This document shows positions 11,986-23,143 of a stretch of 64,000 bases of DNA, piece by piece. The DNA comes from Triplophysa rosa (taxonomy: Eukaryota > Chordata > Actinopteri > Cypriniformes > Nemacheilidae). Made by a program: the position numbers and the translations under genes. Where the stretch lies: the NCBI RefSeq assembly GCF_024868665.1, contig NC_079897.1, positions 4,223,241 through 4,287,240 of the forward strand. Direction: 5' to 3'. The first letter of the stretch is position 1. Every line of letters begins with the position of its first letter. The notes below the pieces were generated by a model. It was not told where the DNA came from. It made no database searches and worked only from the letters and a program-made list of their open reading frames with translations.

Positions 11986-13742
11986 TCAACACACGATCAT
12001 AGTTTACAACGGCATCTGTTCTGCGTTCTGAAATAACACATCTGTGTGCTGTAAATTTTTTGAGAACTGAAGCGTTTTAAAAGTCTTGCATCTCGTTGTC
12101 TTCTAACAGGAGCGGCTTGTTATCTCAGCCTTGTTATTGTCTTTAAATCTTATCGTCATCTTTGTTTACAGAGAGAGGCCAACACATTCCAGCTGTGTAG
12201 CTGCTCTTTTACCCTTCGTCCAAAGCATCATCATAACATTGGTTTGCCTTATCTATTTCATCTGGACTGAGCAAAACATTTTATTGATCGTGGTTAGTAT
12301 CGTGCTATTTTACTGCAGCAGTACGCCCAGCAACCCTACATACAGCAAATTTTAATTAAAAAATAATAAATTTAGAACATAAGAAAAACATATTAGAGCA
12401 GTTCAACTCATCATACAGCTGAATGGAAGTGCTAATAGTTGGTTGGTCTATTTGTAGGCAGGGAAAACCAAACTTTCCAAATATCGCAACTTTGGAAAAT
12501 TCTTTCTAGTGGAGGCTGTAAACACGACTTTGTTTCCTGGCAGACTGAGAGAAACCAATGCACCAGTGTTTTTTCAGGAAATTTTTTCAAGTCAAACTTA
12601 TTGAAGTTTTGAATATTTTTGCATGTGTTCTACGCATTGGATGCTGTTTTAAGGGTCCACAGGTCTGTGTATGTATGCCAACAGAATTTGACGTTTTCTC
12701 TCTTTCTAGAGGAGTCACTTGAACATGTTAACAATACCAGAAGGCTTTTCATTTTAAGAAGCTCAGACTGTCTTCAGTATTTAAATGGCAGCTTAACCTA
12801 AATTGTATTTTTATTTATTTAGGTAATCTTGATTTTTTTGTTGCCATATGTAGAGAAAATTCATCAGTTTAAGCTTAATATTGTCACCCTTTTTGAAAGT
12901 AATCCCCTTATTGTTTTTGATAGAAAACCTCATTATAAAATTGGTTAGTTGTATATTTTAAAACATTTGTTAGTAGCTTTGAAGTGTAAACTATGACTTG
13001 CTCGTAGCGTATAAGGCTGCATTTTATAGCTTTCCCAACATTGGAATCTAAAAGTGCTTGTACTCTTGCTAGCGGTCTTTGACCCTAGAGAAACTTTCTC
13101 TAAGATACAGACACAAACACATAGTAAATGGACTGTTTGGGGTCTGGAAATTGCGTATGAAGGAGGACAAGGACGGGGTTGGGCGGAGTCTCGCCGATTA
13201 AGTGATTGGAAGCATTCGGCTGCTGATGTGCTTGTCTTCAATCCTGCAGATAGCATCGTCCCTGCGCTCCTTATCTGTCTGCTTGAACTCCTTTTAAACA
13301 TCCCTCCCTCCTCCTCCCTTCATTACATACTGTCCTCTTCCTCTGCCGTCTACTTTCATTACACAGTCTTCTCTCATTCACCCTTCCTTTACCAGAGGTG
13401 TTCCTGGGATTTTAAGTTGGATCCGTGCAAAATTACATAAAGTTTATTTACAACTTGCATTGAATAGTTTCCACCAAGCATGTGAGGAGAGGGTGTTGAA
13501 AAGTCAGGTTGGAATCAAGTGATGTTCAGAGAGGCCTTATTAGATCTGACCGGCTCGTGATTCATGGGATTTGATGCCGAACAGCTTGACACAGCTTTGC
13601 ATAATTGCACCCATAAACTACAGCCATTCTTGTCCATGCGGTCAGATTCATCTGGAGAAGTACAGTCTCATCAGAGTATGATATATGGATCACATTCAAC
13701 CTAAATATGCTGTGTTATGCTGCGTATGGTGAGATAATCAGA
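11986..13742. other. Unique non-coding DNA
   Basis: No exon could be supported. Overlapping open frames near 12945-13440 on both strands lack any recognisable domain and run through a CT-rich tract (13300-13400), so they are treated as chance. The rest is AT-rich. Confidence 0.4.
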
Positions 13743-13815
13743 TGAAAAAATGAAAATTCTCTCACCCTCATGCAATCCCACATTTATATGCCTTCCTTTT
13801 TTCACAATTGTCTAT
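13743..13815 (+). repeat. Angel-like element, left-end fragment
   Basis: The words AAAATGAAAATTCTCTCACC, CTCATGCAATCCCACATTTA and ATGCCTTCCTTTTTTC match the left arm of the Angel-like family after the usual terminus. The right half is missing. Confidence 0.5.
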
Positions 13816-14063
13816 TAAAATGCTGTCATGTTATCATCGTATATGGTACTCAAAATGGTGACACTCAAAAAGCACATACATACAATAATAAAGTAGTCCA
13901 ATAAATCCAGCGAGTTTGCATAAAAAACGGTTTGTGTTTAGCGAAAGAAAGAAGGAAATATTTTATGTAGTAAGTATACTGATATCAATGTACTTACTAG
14001 TATACAAGTGGACTACTTAAATAATAAACAGGACTGACTCCGCTTTTTAGTTAATAGTTTTGG

Positions 14064-14425
14064 TTTAAAGTCCCAGTGAACCGGAAGTTGCGATCGTGTT
14101 TACTTCCATATTTTGACACATTTCCGAGTGAAACTGAATTTCGAATGAGAAAAAATCGTGGGCATGGTGGCTTGTTTTTTCCCTTCGATTTGATTGGATG
14201 TATGAAAACAGCCATTGCATTTTGAAATGGAACTGGCAGCAGACTGACAGTTGAAGGGGAGGAGTTAACGGATGCTCCGCCCAAGCCGACATACATCATC
14301 TAAGATGGATAGTCACTACAGGACGGAAGTGCATTTTCAGATTTTAACTGATTGTGAGGGCACGTGAATTTTAAAAAGAGAAGGAAAAAATAGGCATTGT
14401 TATTTTTAATTTCTCTAGGAATTTA
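14064..14425 (+). repeat. TTTAAAGTCCC-type dispersed element, copy 1
   Basis: It opens TTTAAAGTCCCAGTGAACC and shares with the copy at 33629, in order, AAGTTGCGATCGT, TTCCGAGTGAAA, CAGACTGACAGTTGAAG, GAGGAGTTAAC, GGATAGTCA and ACAGGACGGAAGTGCATTT. The right end is eroded here (GGAATTTAAG), while copy 2 closes cleanly. It is non-coding. The name is unknown; the structure fits a non-autonomous DNA element flanked by TTTAA or TTAA. Confidence 0.7.
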
Positions 14426-14554
14426 AGTGTAACAGTAATAAACTTTGTGTACGCAACTATTTACCAATATGCTTTTCATTTGCACTGGATCTATACTATA
14501 AGCTCAATACTTGAAGCACATTTTAAGGTTATGAAAGTACTCTGGGCAGTATAC

Positions 14555-14843
14555 TGTCACGGTTTCCCTCAGTGTCTCCCTGTGATTTCCCCAAGGACTT
14601 CACTTCCCACGATCCTCCACGCTCCCTCACCAGTCCCTCGTCAACCATCACCCACACCTGCCTGTCATCAGCCTCATTATCTGGACTCTTTAAATACTCG
14701 GCCTGTTCCCTTGTTCATTGTCGTGTCTTAAATGTAAATGGATGTGTGTTTATCCCGCTGTGTTGCGTTTTTATCTTCCTGGATCCATTATAAAAAAATA
14801 TTTTGTGTGGAATATCCTCCTCGCCTGTTGTCTGTGGCATACA
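14555..14843 (+). mobile_element. 5' LTR of a short LTR retroelement
   Basis: A block starting TGTCACGG and ending GGCATACA is repeated, in the same orientation, at 15526-16393 once a later insertion is removed. Shared words include CCCCAAGGACTTCACTTCCC, CTCTTTAAATACTCGGCCTG, TTCATTGTCGTGTCTTAAAT and GGAATATCCTCCTCGCCTGT. The length is 289 bp against about 283 bp for the 3' copy. It begins TG and ends CA, as LTRs do. No matching 4-6 bp target duplication was found outside the pair, so either boundary could be off by a few bases. Confidence 0.8.
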
Positions 14844-15525
14844 CCGTTACAGAAGACACGACCATCCTAATATCGATTATTTAAAGCTCAATGTCTCTCC
14901 AGAGGACAATCTCCGGTTCCTTCTCTGTCAAGACGGCCAACTTCTGGAGAGATACGTAGAGGACTTCCTTGAACTGAGCCATCGGGTGAGTTGGGACGAT
15001 CGCTCACTAAACACGTGCTTTGTGATGGGACTGGATGATGACTCCCATCGTTGTCTCTCTCCCGAGTCACTTCCGATACTGACCCATGGTCGAGTTCATC
15101 GATCTTATCCTGGAGATTAATTGCTCTTGCTTCTGCGTGAGCGAGCCCACTCCGAATAAGATCGATCATCATCCGGTCCTGTCCGAACACGCGTTGAGTG
15201 CCCCAGCTCACCTCACCGCCACGGCAAAGTCCTTCACGAAACTTGCAGCCCCGCAAGTTTTCAGCCACCCTAAATGCCTGCACCTCCGGCCGACGTCCCC
15301 TGCACTCCCGGCTCCAGTGTCACGGCCACGACATCTGTCTGGCTCCCGGGGCGGGCAGCACCCCCATGGCCACCCTAACTGCCTGCACCTCCGTGGCCGC
15401 CCAAGCTACCGGCACCTCCATAGACCCCCCTGAACCCCGGTGCCAGTAGCCCACCCCCCTGGAGGCTTCCCGTCCTGTCTGTTGTGTGTTCCCCGTCAGC
15501 CTCCAGGACGCCCACCCCCCCGTTC
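14844..15525 (+). pseudogene. Internal region with Ty3/Gypsy-like gag remnant
   Basis: The 682 bp between the LTRs encodes a gag-like stretch (14877-15060: NLRFLLCQDGQLLERYVEDF, LELSHRVSWDDRSLNTC, FVMGLDDD). This resembles capsid regions of fish Gypsy elements. The frame shifts near 15080 and continues as VEFIDLILEIN with a proline-rich tail to about 15433. No protease, RT or integrase is present. The element is therefore non-autonomous, either a deletion derivative or a gag-only form dependent on another element. Confidence is moderate because gag evolves quickly. Confidence 0.6.
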
Positions 15526-16393
15526 TGTCACGGTTTGTGTCTCCCCGTGTTTTCCCCAAGGACTTCACTTCCCACTAGGGTTGGGAATCGAAAATAAATT
15601 GCAATTTGGAATCGGAATCGAAAGGCTAGGAATCGGATCGGAATCGAAAGGAATAGGAATCGGATACTTGAGATTAAAATTTGAATTCCTCTTATCAATT
15701 CCTGTGTGCATATTTTCAGAAAAGTACATGCGTTGCATGATCTGCTGATATCTCAATAAAAGCCCTTATGAAAATTATCGATATTTTTTACTATAGTAAG
15801 CATAGTTTAGCTATAGAATTTGCATTAAGGCACAGGAATCACAAATTAACCATAGTTGCATTATAGTAACTGCAGTTTAACCATGATGTAGTTCAACTAT
15901 GATAATACAAATTGTAATAAATTGGAAAAGGTGTGTTTCTATGTGTAAATATACACAAAACGGTGCTCATAAATATATATATATATATTTTGCAAACAAG
16001 TCAATAAGCAGGCTAAATGACCATACAGGTTGATATCTAAATGTTTTACTTCAACTGTGGAATCGAAACTGGGAATCGATAAGAATCGAAATCGATAAGC
16101 AGAATCAGAATTGGAATCGGAATCGATAAAATTGAAACGATTCCCAACCCTACTTCCCACAATCCTCCTCGCTTCGTCACCAGTGCCTCGTCAACCACCA
16201 CCCGCACCTGCCAGTCATCAGCCTCATTTTCCGGACTCTTTAAATACTCGGCCTGTTCCCTTGTTCATTGTCGTGTCTTAAATGTAAATGAATGTGTGTT
16301 TATCCCGCTCTGTTTTGTGTTTATCTTCCTGGATCTATTATTAATAAGTATTTTGTGTGGAATATCCTCCTCGCCTGTCGTCTGTGGCATACA
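15526..16393 (+). mobile_element. 3' LTR, split by a hAT-like insertion
   Basis: The LTR occupies 15526-15575 and 16161-16393, with the second copy of an 8-bp duplication at 16153-16160 between them. Joined length and sequence match the 5' LTR at 14555. The first part begins TGTCACGGTTTGTGTC and the last part ends GGCATACA. The two LTRs differ at scattered positions, so the element is not a very recent insertion. Confidence 0.8.
15576..16152. mobile_element. Non-autonomous hAT-like element (577 bp), 8-bp duplication
   Basis: Perfect 15-nt terminal inverted repeats, TAGGGTTGGGAATCG and CGATTCCCAACCCTA, are flanked by the 8-bp direct repeat CTTCCCAC (15568-15575 and 16153-16160). An 8-bp duplication with TAGGG/CAGGG-type ends is the hAT signature. 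The subterminal regions are crowded with GGAATCGG and ATCGAAA words, which are plausible transposase-binding repeats. The interior is AT-rich with an (AT)n run near 15970 and no transposase. It landed inside the 3' LTR, so it is younger than the LTR element. Confidence 0.88.
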
Positions 16394-17049
16394 ACTAGTT
16401 TATCTTTTTTTATACTTGTATATGTAATTTTTTTACATGAACATTATATTTTTCTTTGACTTTACAATTAATATTATGTTGATATTTATATTATACTGTT
16501 ACCATATAACTTTTATTTATGTAAGACAGTATGTAAAACTTGATAGTATTTAATATGCTACTCAATAAACAGGAAAAAAAAACTACATGCCAAGTATACA
16601 CAAAATAATTCATTATACTTTACTGGCCTCTTTTTTTGTGCAGATTATACAAAACTGTCTTGGCAAGAGGATGCAAAAAATGTAACCTACAGACTGATTC
16701 AATAAATGAGTCAGGTTGGTGAACTGATTCAAAAGATTTCTGAATCAAATGAAGTAAATCAAATGAACTCTCTCTCTCTCTCGCACAGCAAAGCCGAGCG
16801 TTTTCCATCTGATAACGTCCGTCATGGAGTCTCTGCGCATGATGTAATTTCATCAGGTTAAGAGAGGTAAGAACATTAACACAATCTCTCTTCTATGTGC
16901 ACAAAGCACATTTCCCTGCTGTTTTAATAACTCATCTAAAACCTGCGATCTAATCGGCATGTACAGCAAGTAATTAAAGTTGAAATTAATTACTGTCTGT
17001 GCTGATATTCTAATCAAACAGCTTTGGAGTATTTCGCAGAAGAAAGTTG
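16394..17049. other. AT-rich non-coding DNA
   Basis: No gene or defined repeat is visible. 16400-16600 is strongly AT-rich and a (TC)n run lies at 16767-16782. Confidence 0.4.
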
Positions 17050-17650
17050 ATATTTTGTCATCCGCGCTTTATCTCCGCCTGCCGCACGCGCGCGATTGTC
17101 TGTACTCATTCGTGTTGCCAGGAAGAGCTCGGGAAACGACAGATAAATGAGGAGAAAGAGAAGTTTAACGCTTTCTCTTTTTTTCTGGGTCTCGTTTTGA
17201 CCTCTTGACAGTTCTCATCTCTCCACAAACTCCTCCAGCCTATCCCAACCCCGACATTTTTCTCATCGTGACAGGTTTTCGTGAGAGGTAGTGCGAAGGC
17301 CTTGTGACTGCTTTTGATGGAAATAAGACAATCGTTCATTAGTGAGTTAGATAAAGTCTCTCCTTACCTCCCGCACGGCTGACAGTTTTCTCTTCGCGTC
17401 TCCTCGGGGAGCTCATTTCACACCGAGAGCTCGAGGAAGTGACGCCGGCTTGCGCGGGTCCCATCTGAGTTTGTCTACGCAGACAGAGCCACTGGAAATG
17501 TCAGGAGGGGCAGTGAGGAGCCGTGTACAGTCCCTCACTTTAACAAGCTGAAGGCTTCTCCCCGCGGGGCCGCTCCGTTTCTCTCCGGTCGAGCTCATCA
17601 GAGGGCTCGCTGAAATCCCAGAGGTAACGTTACATCTCACGTTGCTCAGG
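17050..17650 (+). promoter_or_regulatory. CpG-rich block ending in a donor-like site, possible promoter
   Basis: CpG density rises sharply here (for example GCCGCACGCGCGCGATTG near 17080 and CCCCGCGGGGCCGCTCCG near 17562), against an AT-rich background. The block ends with CCCAGAG|GTAACG at about 17622, a donor-like site. There is no clear start codon, TATA box or coding frame of recognisable character. It could be a CpG-island promoter plus a non-coding first exon, or a conserved CpG-rich element. It lies about 0.85 kb upstream of the gene-like unit at 18480 but a link is unproven. Confidence 0.4.
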
Positions 17651-18344
17651 AGACAGGACGGGGTTAACGCAAAAGTTTTAATTGTCGTTATTTACTCACC
17701 GTTGTGTCCATTTTACTGTTGAAAAAAGTTTCTGAGGCATCTTTATGCTGATGTCATCATACACTATGGCGATATTGACCAGGAGCTGTCATGCGCAGAA
17801 AATAATAACCAATAATTGTAAGTAATCAGTTGACTGCCTTTTATGAGGCTGAAGGGATTTTTATTTTAAGTTGAATTGTATTTGGTCCTTATGTGTTTTT
17901 TTAAGTATCACTTTTGTCTGATGTTTTTCCTTAAATTGTTTTACCTAAAAATGGTTAACATACAGTACAGATAAATGTTAATGTGAAGAGCTCAAACAAT
18001 TTAATAATAATATTTTAATTCACATTAAATCACTGATTTTATGACAGATTATTAGATTTTTTTGAGACATTGTTAAAATTTATTCTGCAACTCGAGGATG
18101 AACTTGTGAGATTGCTTTCCAAAGAAACATTTCAGATCTTCTTTGTGATTTCTCTGTCATCTTTTCACTTTTGTGTAGTTTATTTATAGCTTGGACAGTG
18201 ACGTGCTCGGGGGGTTCGCGGTGCACGTTACTGAAATGTGCCCTTTTCAATCAGGTTTACCACCGCAGAAATAACATGGGCTGGCTAAATGGCATTTGTA
18301 ACATTTGCAAGTGAGACGTGTTGGAAAAATGCTTACACACAGCA
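17651..18344. other. Non-coding DNA
   Basis: This is AT-rich sequence with no supported feature. Confidence 0.4.
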
Positions 18345-18479
18345 AAATCGCTGGTGTCAAATGTTCAGGGACGGTGTTGAATTCCCAGTGTTGACATTAT
18401 TTTAACACTATATAGTAATAAAACTACAATACCATTGTTTTCTGCAAGACAGTGTGTGTGTGAAACAAGAGCGTAATCT

Positions 18480-20742
18480 CAAATCAGGCCACGCCTCCAC
18501 TGAATGACTGCCACCTGTCTGAAGGCTGCCATTTTATTTTGCACGAGGACAAGAAAACAGCAGGTAAATCAGATGTTATTGCATGATTTAGCTAAATATA
18601 ATTATTGTTAAACTAAATGAATGTACGAAAAGTAGATTAAATGAACATAACTACTACTTTCAAATCCTAACAACGAGTGTTTTATTCCGAAGAAATGCTT
18701 GTTCAGGTGGAGTGCAGAGGAGACCCAGAATGGATCCAAATCTCGACGAAAAACGACTGTATAAATTCTGTGAATTCATTCTTCAAGGTAAGATTACACA
18801 CTACTTTCGTTGTTTTATAACCGGTATAATTACTTGATTGTCAAATTGCATGAGCCTATGTCTATAAGCCTATTCATGTTTCATGTTAAAGTATGTTACC
18901 TGTATGTGTTATGTGGTAATGTTAAAATTAAACTTCTTATTTGCATCTCTTACTTTGTATTTAACTACCATTTAAGTTAATTCTTATGTTATCTTATCTG
19001 AATGGTTAAGCAATTATTCTTTTTAGTGTGTTTTAATAAAATTTGACAGTATCACTAGCATTTGAAAATGGTAAACAAAAATGTATTGTTTCAATTTGTT
19101 GACATGACATTGAAACTGGAAAACATTGGAAACTCACATGACTTGCTGCCAATCATCCCTAAGTCTGATTGCGGAATACTTGATAATAGCATCTTAAAGT
19201 TAGCAGGGATAGGAGTTTTTATTATTTTGAATATTGTTAAATGCTTATGCTATCTTATTGAGTCCACCTGTTTTTGATTTAAAGATGATGTCCTCCAAGC
19301 TGAGGCAGAGTTCTCTGGATCCTGATGGATGCCCTGAGTCATAATTTTCATCGGTAGAATCAAAGTTCAGACCTCACAGTAATTGTACACTCTTCAAATG
19401 CTTGCAAAAGACTGCTTTTAGAATAATCACCAGTAATGTGTCAAAAGATGTAAGCTTTATATTGAAAGCTGGAATAGCCTATTTATGTTTAGGTTTTTGT
19501 CATCGTTTACTCGCCCTCAGATTGTTTCAAACCTGTATACATGTCTTTGTTCTGCTAAACACAAGGGAAGATATTCGGTAGAATGTCAGTAACCAAACAG
19601 ATCTCATCCCCCATTGACTCCCGTAGTATTTATTTTCCCTACTATGGCAGTAAATGGGGGATGAGATCTGTTTGGTTGCTGACATTCTTCCAAATATCCT
19701 TCTCTGTGTTTAGCAGAACAAATTAAATTATACAGGTTTGGAACAATCTGAGGGTGAGTTATAGGTGACAGAATACTCATGTTCATTTTATTTATGTAAA
19801 TATACCGAGCAACTAGCACATCACTGTTATTTGATCACAGTTCAGTTCTATCTGTAATGTTTCCTTTTGTTATGCTGTGTTAGGAGGATCCCACCATGTC
19901 TGGATAAACTATGCTAGTATACAAGTATGCAGTACATCAATGCACTTTCTCAGTAAGAACTGTTAAAATATTGAGTATATAAAATATTTGAATACAATGT
20001 TTTTAATATTCTAAGTGTGTGTATATGTAACGTTAACATATTTTTTTCTCTAATAGATTGACAATCTTTGGTAATATATAAGGCTCTCTTTGGAGATGAC
20101 ATCTCATCTCAGACAGAATTATTGGGAAAATGGAAACGTTTTACAGGAACATCCAAAATAATTGCTGACCATCAAAACCTATGACATGTTGCACATGTTA
20201 ACAACCTTTTATCTGGTCAGCAGCAGTCTGATTATGGTAAGTATTCATAGATTTTTCAATGGTTTGAAGTTAAACTGTATACCCATGGGTTGTGTTGTGT
20301 GTGTGTTTATTCTGCTAGGATGGGACAGTGATGTGGCGGCTCTCTTGCTCCTTCATCTCTTGCCTCAAACTGTAAACGGTGAAACTGCCCAGATTGTGCT
20401 ATGAAGTTTATGAAGGTACTTGTTTTGAGATTTGTTTTAGTCCGCAGTTAGTTTGTATGTTCTTGCATTGTCTCTCTCGTCATTATGTACAGGTTGATAA
20501 ATATTTTGACACATTGATTTTAACAGAAATAGAGTAATTTATTCTAATATTGTGTAAATTAACCTTAATATGCTCATTGAGCGAGTTGGATTGATCCAGA
20601 CCTTCCTTCTCTACGTTGGGGAAATGTATTATCCAGAAGTTCTACATCATCCTGGACCAGAAAAGAGTCCCCTGCATGATGCAGGCCCCTGCTGCAGCCT
20701 TGGGCAAACTCTTTAAGGCACTCTTTGTCTTGCTGTGTCTTA
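18480..20742 (+). pseudogene. Broken multi-exon gene-like unit, teleost multicopy type
   Basis: Splice-like pieces occur in order. There is a possible leader exon ending AACAGCAG|GTAAAT near 18562. Exon 18707-18787 carries ATG at 18730 (MDPNLDEKRLYKFCEFILQ) and donor GTAAGA. An exon at about 20057-20235 runs after TCTCTAATAG and encodes LFGDDISSQTELLGKWKRF before an in-frame TGA. An exon at about 20319-20415 encodes DVAALLLLHLLPQTVNGETA and then a stop. A last piece at about 20612-20742 encodes KFYIILDQKRVPC and LGKLFKALFVLLC. The LLLHLLP and IILDQ...PC...LFKA patterns remind me of a large family of uncharacterised, repeated fish proteins. No function is known to me. Stops in several exons indicate a dead copy; the exon limits are by eye. 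Confidence 0.45.
19490..19775. mobile_element. Long-hairpin palindromic MITE
   Basis: Two inverted arms of about 130 nt meet at a short loop near 19629-19640 (TTTATTTTCCC). Paired words include AACCAAACAGATCTCATC with GATGAGATCTGTTTGGTT, and CCGTAGTA with TACTATGG. The outer parts resemble Angel-like boxes (TTTACTCGCCCTCAGATTG and CAATCTGAGGGTGAGTTA). The core resembles the 111 bp palindrome at 8245. It lies in an intron-like gap of the unit at 18480. It has no coding capacity. Confidence 0.8.
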
Positions 20743-20894
20743 TGGTGAGGCCTTGTTCAACTGAGGTTCAACCTTATTTCAGATTATTTAGTGCAATGGA
20801 AGAACTTGTCATCCTCATGATCATGCAATGACCCTGTTCTTAATTCTTCTTGGCCTAAATGCTATTTAGGCCTTGTGTAATACTCACTGAACAT

Positions 20895-22520
20895 CAGGCA
20901 CGTGCAGAGGAGGGGCTTGAGCCCCGACCCTTTTTCTTCCTTGAGAGAAAGTGCCCTTTTTTTCTGGGATTTTTTAAAATAAATGAATATATGTGTGTTG
21001 TGCGCGCGTATGTGTTTATGTTCGCGCACATGTCAAACAAATAGAACATCAAAAGTTGAGAGTTCCGATGCCTTTCTTCCATCCGTGTCTCCACGCAGGC
21101 ACGCAGCAGCGCATAGCGGGCACGCACAGCACACTGAGCACAGCTGTGTGCAGCACGTTTGGCACATCAGGCAGAGAGCCGCAGAAGTGAAGCCCTCCCT
21201 CCTTTCCAGTAGCGTTTGTCTTGCCGTGGAGGTGAGTGGTGATGAACAGACTAGCTACATGTGCCTCGAATTCACAGCTAATTATCCAAAAGACAAACCG
21301 CATATATTGTTTTGCTAACATCCATCACTTATGAGCTGAGTTAGCTAAAGTTTCGATAAGGCAGTATATTATTAACATACATGCTAACTAAATGAAGTAA
21401 CGACAGCTGAATACAGTAAAATTAATAACGTCATCAGAATCGCCTCATTGATATGTAGGCATTAAGTAATTAAAATGTGCTAACTTGCAGGCAATGCAGA
21501 TGAATAGGATAAAAAAAACTAAAGCATATCACCAGTTATTAGTTAATATGACTTACATCAAGAGTATTTTCCCTTGAAATGTTATATTTAAATATTCAGA
21601 TATATATGCAGCTTGTTTAGGTTAAAGAAGAAATCTGCAGAAGCAAACAGACGAGGGTATAGAAGGCTTAAAACAAACACCTTAATGTGTATTTTGGAAA
21701 TGTCCTTTCCATTAGAGCAAAAGAAGACATGAAAGCAAAATAGACCAACATCTCAAAATTGAACAGTACATTAAGTGTCCCGCCTTAAACAATAACTTGA
21801 TAAGTTTGATGTCAGACTCCTCATCTAATAACTATCCATTTTATATGTTGTGTATGCTGATAGATCTAAACCGCCCTCCCTCAAAAGTGAAACAAAGTTC
21901 TTGTCACCATCAGTGTGTGTGTGCGTGGTACAGTAAGTGTAATTATAACAACAATAATAATATTATTAATAATAATAATTACTTAAGCTGCTGTATTTTT
22001 GTATTTTGTCAATCTTTTTTGCAGTGTGTTTTAATTAATTTTGTCATGAAAAACAACAAATTAGCACCAACTGCCTTTTTCAGTTTAGTGTGAAGGTCAT
22101 TGTTGGTGTCCCAATAACACCAAAATAATTAAAACAGTTTATTGGCTTGTGCAAAATAAACAAATTATTAGTGAAAATGTGTCCTTTTCCTTTGTGTAGT
22201 CATTTATTCTATGTATATACTTGAAACTTTAGCATAGAAATCATACACATTGTGGCTTAGTTTCCTTTGTTGTTGCCTGTTCTTGTGATAAAATTAGTGA
22301 ATTCTAAGGAAGACAATGGTCTCTATGTGAACTGATTATTTTGTAGACATTGTTGGAAAATGAAGCAACATGAAACAATTGGGTGAGTGTGAGAGATTTA
22401 AAAAAAAAGTTGTTTTTAATATATTTAACATTTTGTTTGGAAAAAATTCAAACAAATATGAGAAGTGCCCTTTTTTTCCACTTGAGCCCATGCCCCTCAA
22501 AATGTCTGTGCACGTCCCTG
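20895..22520. mobile_element. Non-autonomous hAT element (1626 bp), 8-bp duplication
   Basis: The termini CAGGCACGTGCAGAGG and, inverted, CAGGGACGTGCACAGA are flanked by the 8-bp direct repeat CTGAACAT (20887-20894 and 22521-22528). Subterminal GAGCCC and AAGTGCCCTTTTTTTC words are also mirrored at both ends. The interior has no recognisable transposase. 20980-21320 is GC-rich with purine/pyrimidine-alternating runs (GTGCGCGCG), and 21940-21985 is an (AAT)n-like tract. It sits in the 3' part of the broken unit at 18480, just upstream of the remaining tail and AATAAA. Confidence 0.88.
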
Positions 22521-22992
22521 CTGAACATTGTATTCTTTATTGTATTAACAGGGTATAGATTATTGTTTGAGTTTTTATTTTTAAAAAATTCAGTTTGGAC
22601 CTGTTAATGAAATCTCAGATTGCAGTCTGGAAGGTAATTAAGTTTTAACTAAAACTTGGGAGTGTGTCATCTATTTCTACTATATCTTGGGTTGAAAACT
22701 ATGGAACTGAATTCCTGAATACTGTTTGCTTTGCTGTTGAAAATGATGATTGGTATTCTTGTAAAGAATAAGCAAGCATTTTTAGTCAGTTTCGTAACTG
22801 CAGTGTATTTAAATGAGTATGTATTAAGGTGGTTACTATTTTTACCTTTTTTTTTTTTGAGGGTATGATTATAGACCTGATGGACCGTGTTTATATTATT
22901 GTGATGAGCGATTGAGATATTGTAGTTTTTTTGATATGCAGTAAATTATGTATTTGATTGTGAATGTTAAATCTGGTGTACTTCAATAAAAA
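22521..22992 (+). other. Tail of the broken unit, with AATAAA
   Basis: AT-rich sequence follows the hAT element. TTGTATTAACAG near 22540-22551 is acceptor-like, and AATAAA occurs at 22985-22990 immediately before the DIRS terminus. It may be the old 3' end of the unit at 18480, but no coding frame survives. Confidence 0.3.
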
Positions 22993-23004
22993 GAGGTTCC
23001 CTTT

Positions 23005-23038
23005 CTGTCGGTCTCTCGACGTTGTGTCGAGCCGACAG
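23005..23038. repeat. Terminal hairpin of the DIRS element
   Basis: CTGTCGG and CCGACAG form outer arms, and CTCGAC/GTCGAG form inner arms around GTTGT. The hairpin lies 12 nt inside the left terminus. DIRS elements use inverted termini and circle-junction sequences during replication, so structure here is expected; the specific role is inference. Confidence 0.6.
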
Positions 23039-23143
23039 ATGGGGTTCGTCCTTGAGAACCTATCGCTTCCGACTTCTTTAGAAAAGGCCAATGAAATTGG
23101 CGAATGACATTTGCATGCCGGACTCCGCCCCCGGATATCCGAG

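Noticed and set aside
13054..13440. 128-codon plus-strand frame overlapping a 118-codon minus-strand frame
   Set aside because: No domain, no splice context, and a CT-rich tract inflates frame length.
14550..16398. 4-5 bp target duplication of the LTR element (ATAC/ATACA)
   Set aside because: ATACA is part of the LTR end itself in both copies. The true flanks (TATAC and ACTAG) do not match.
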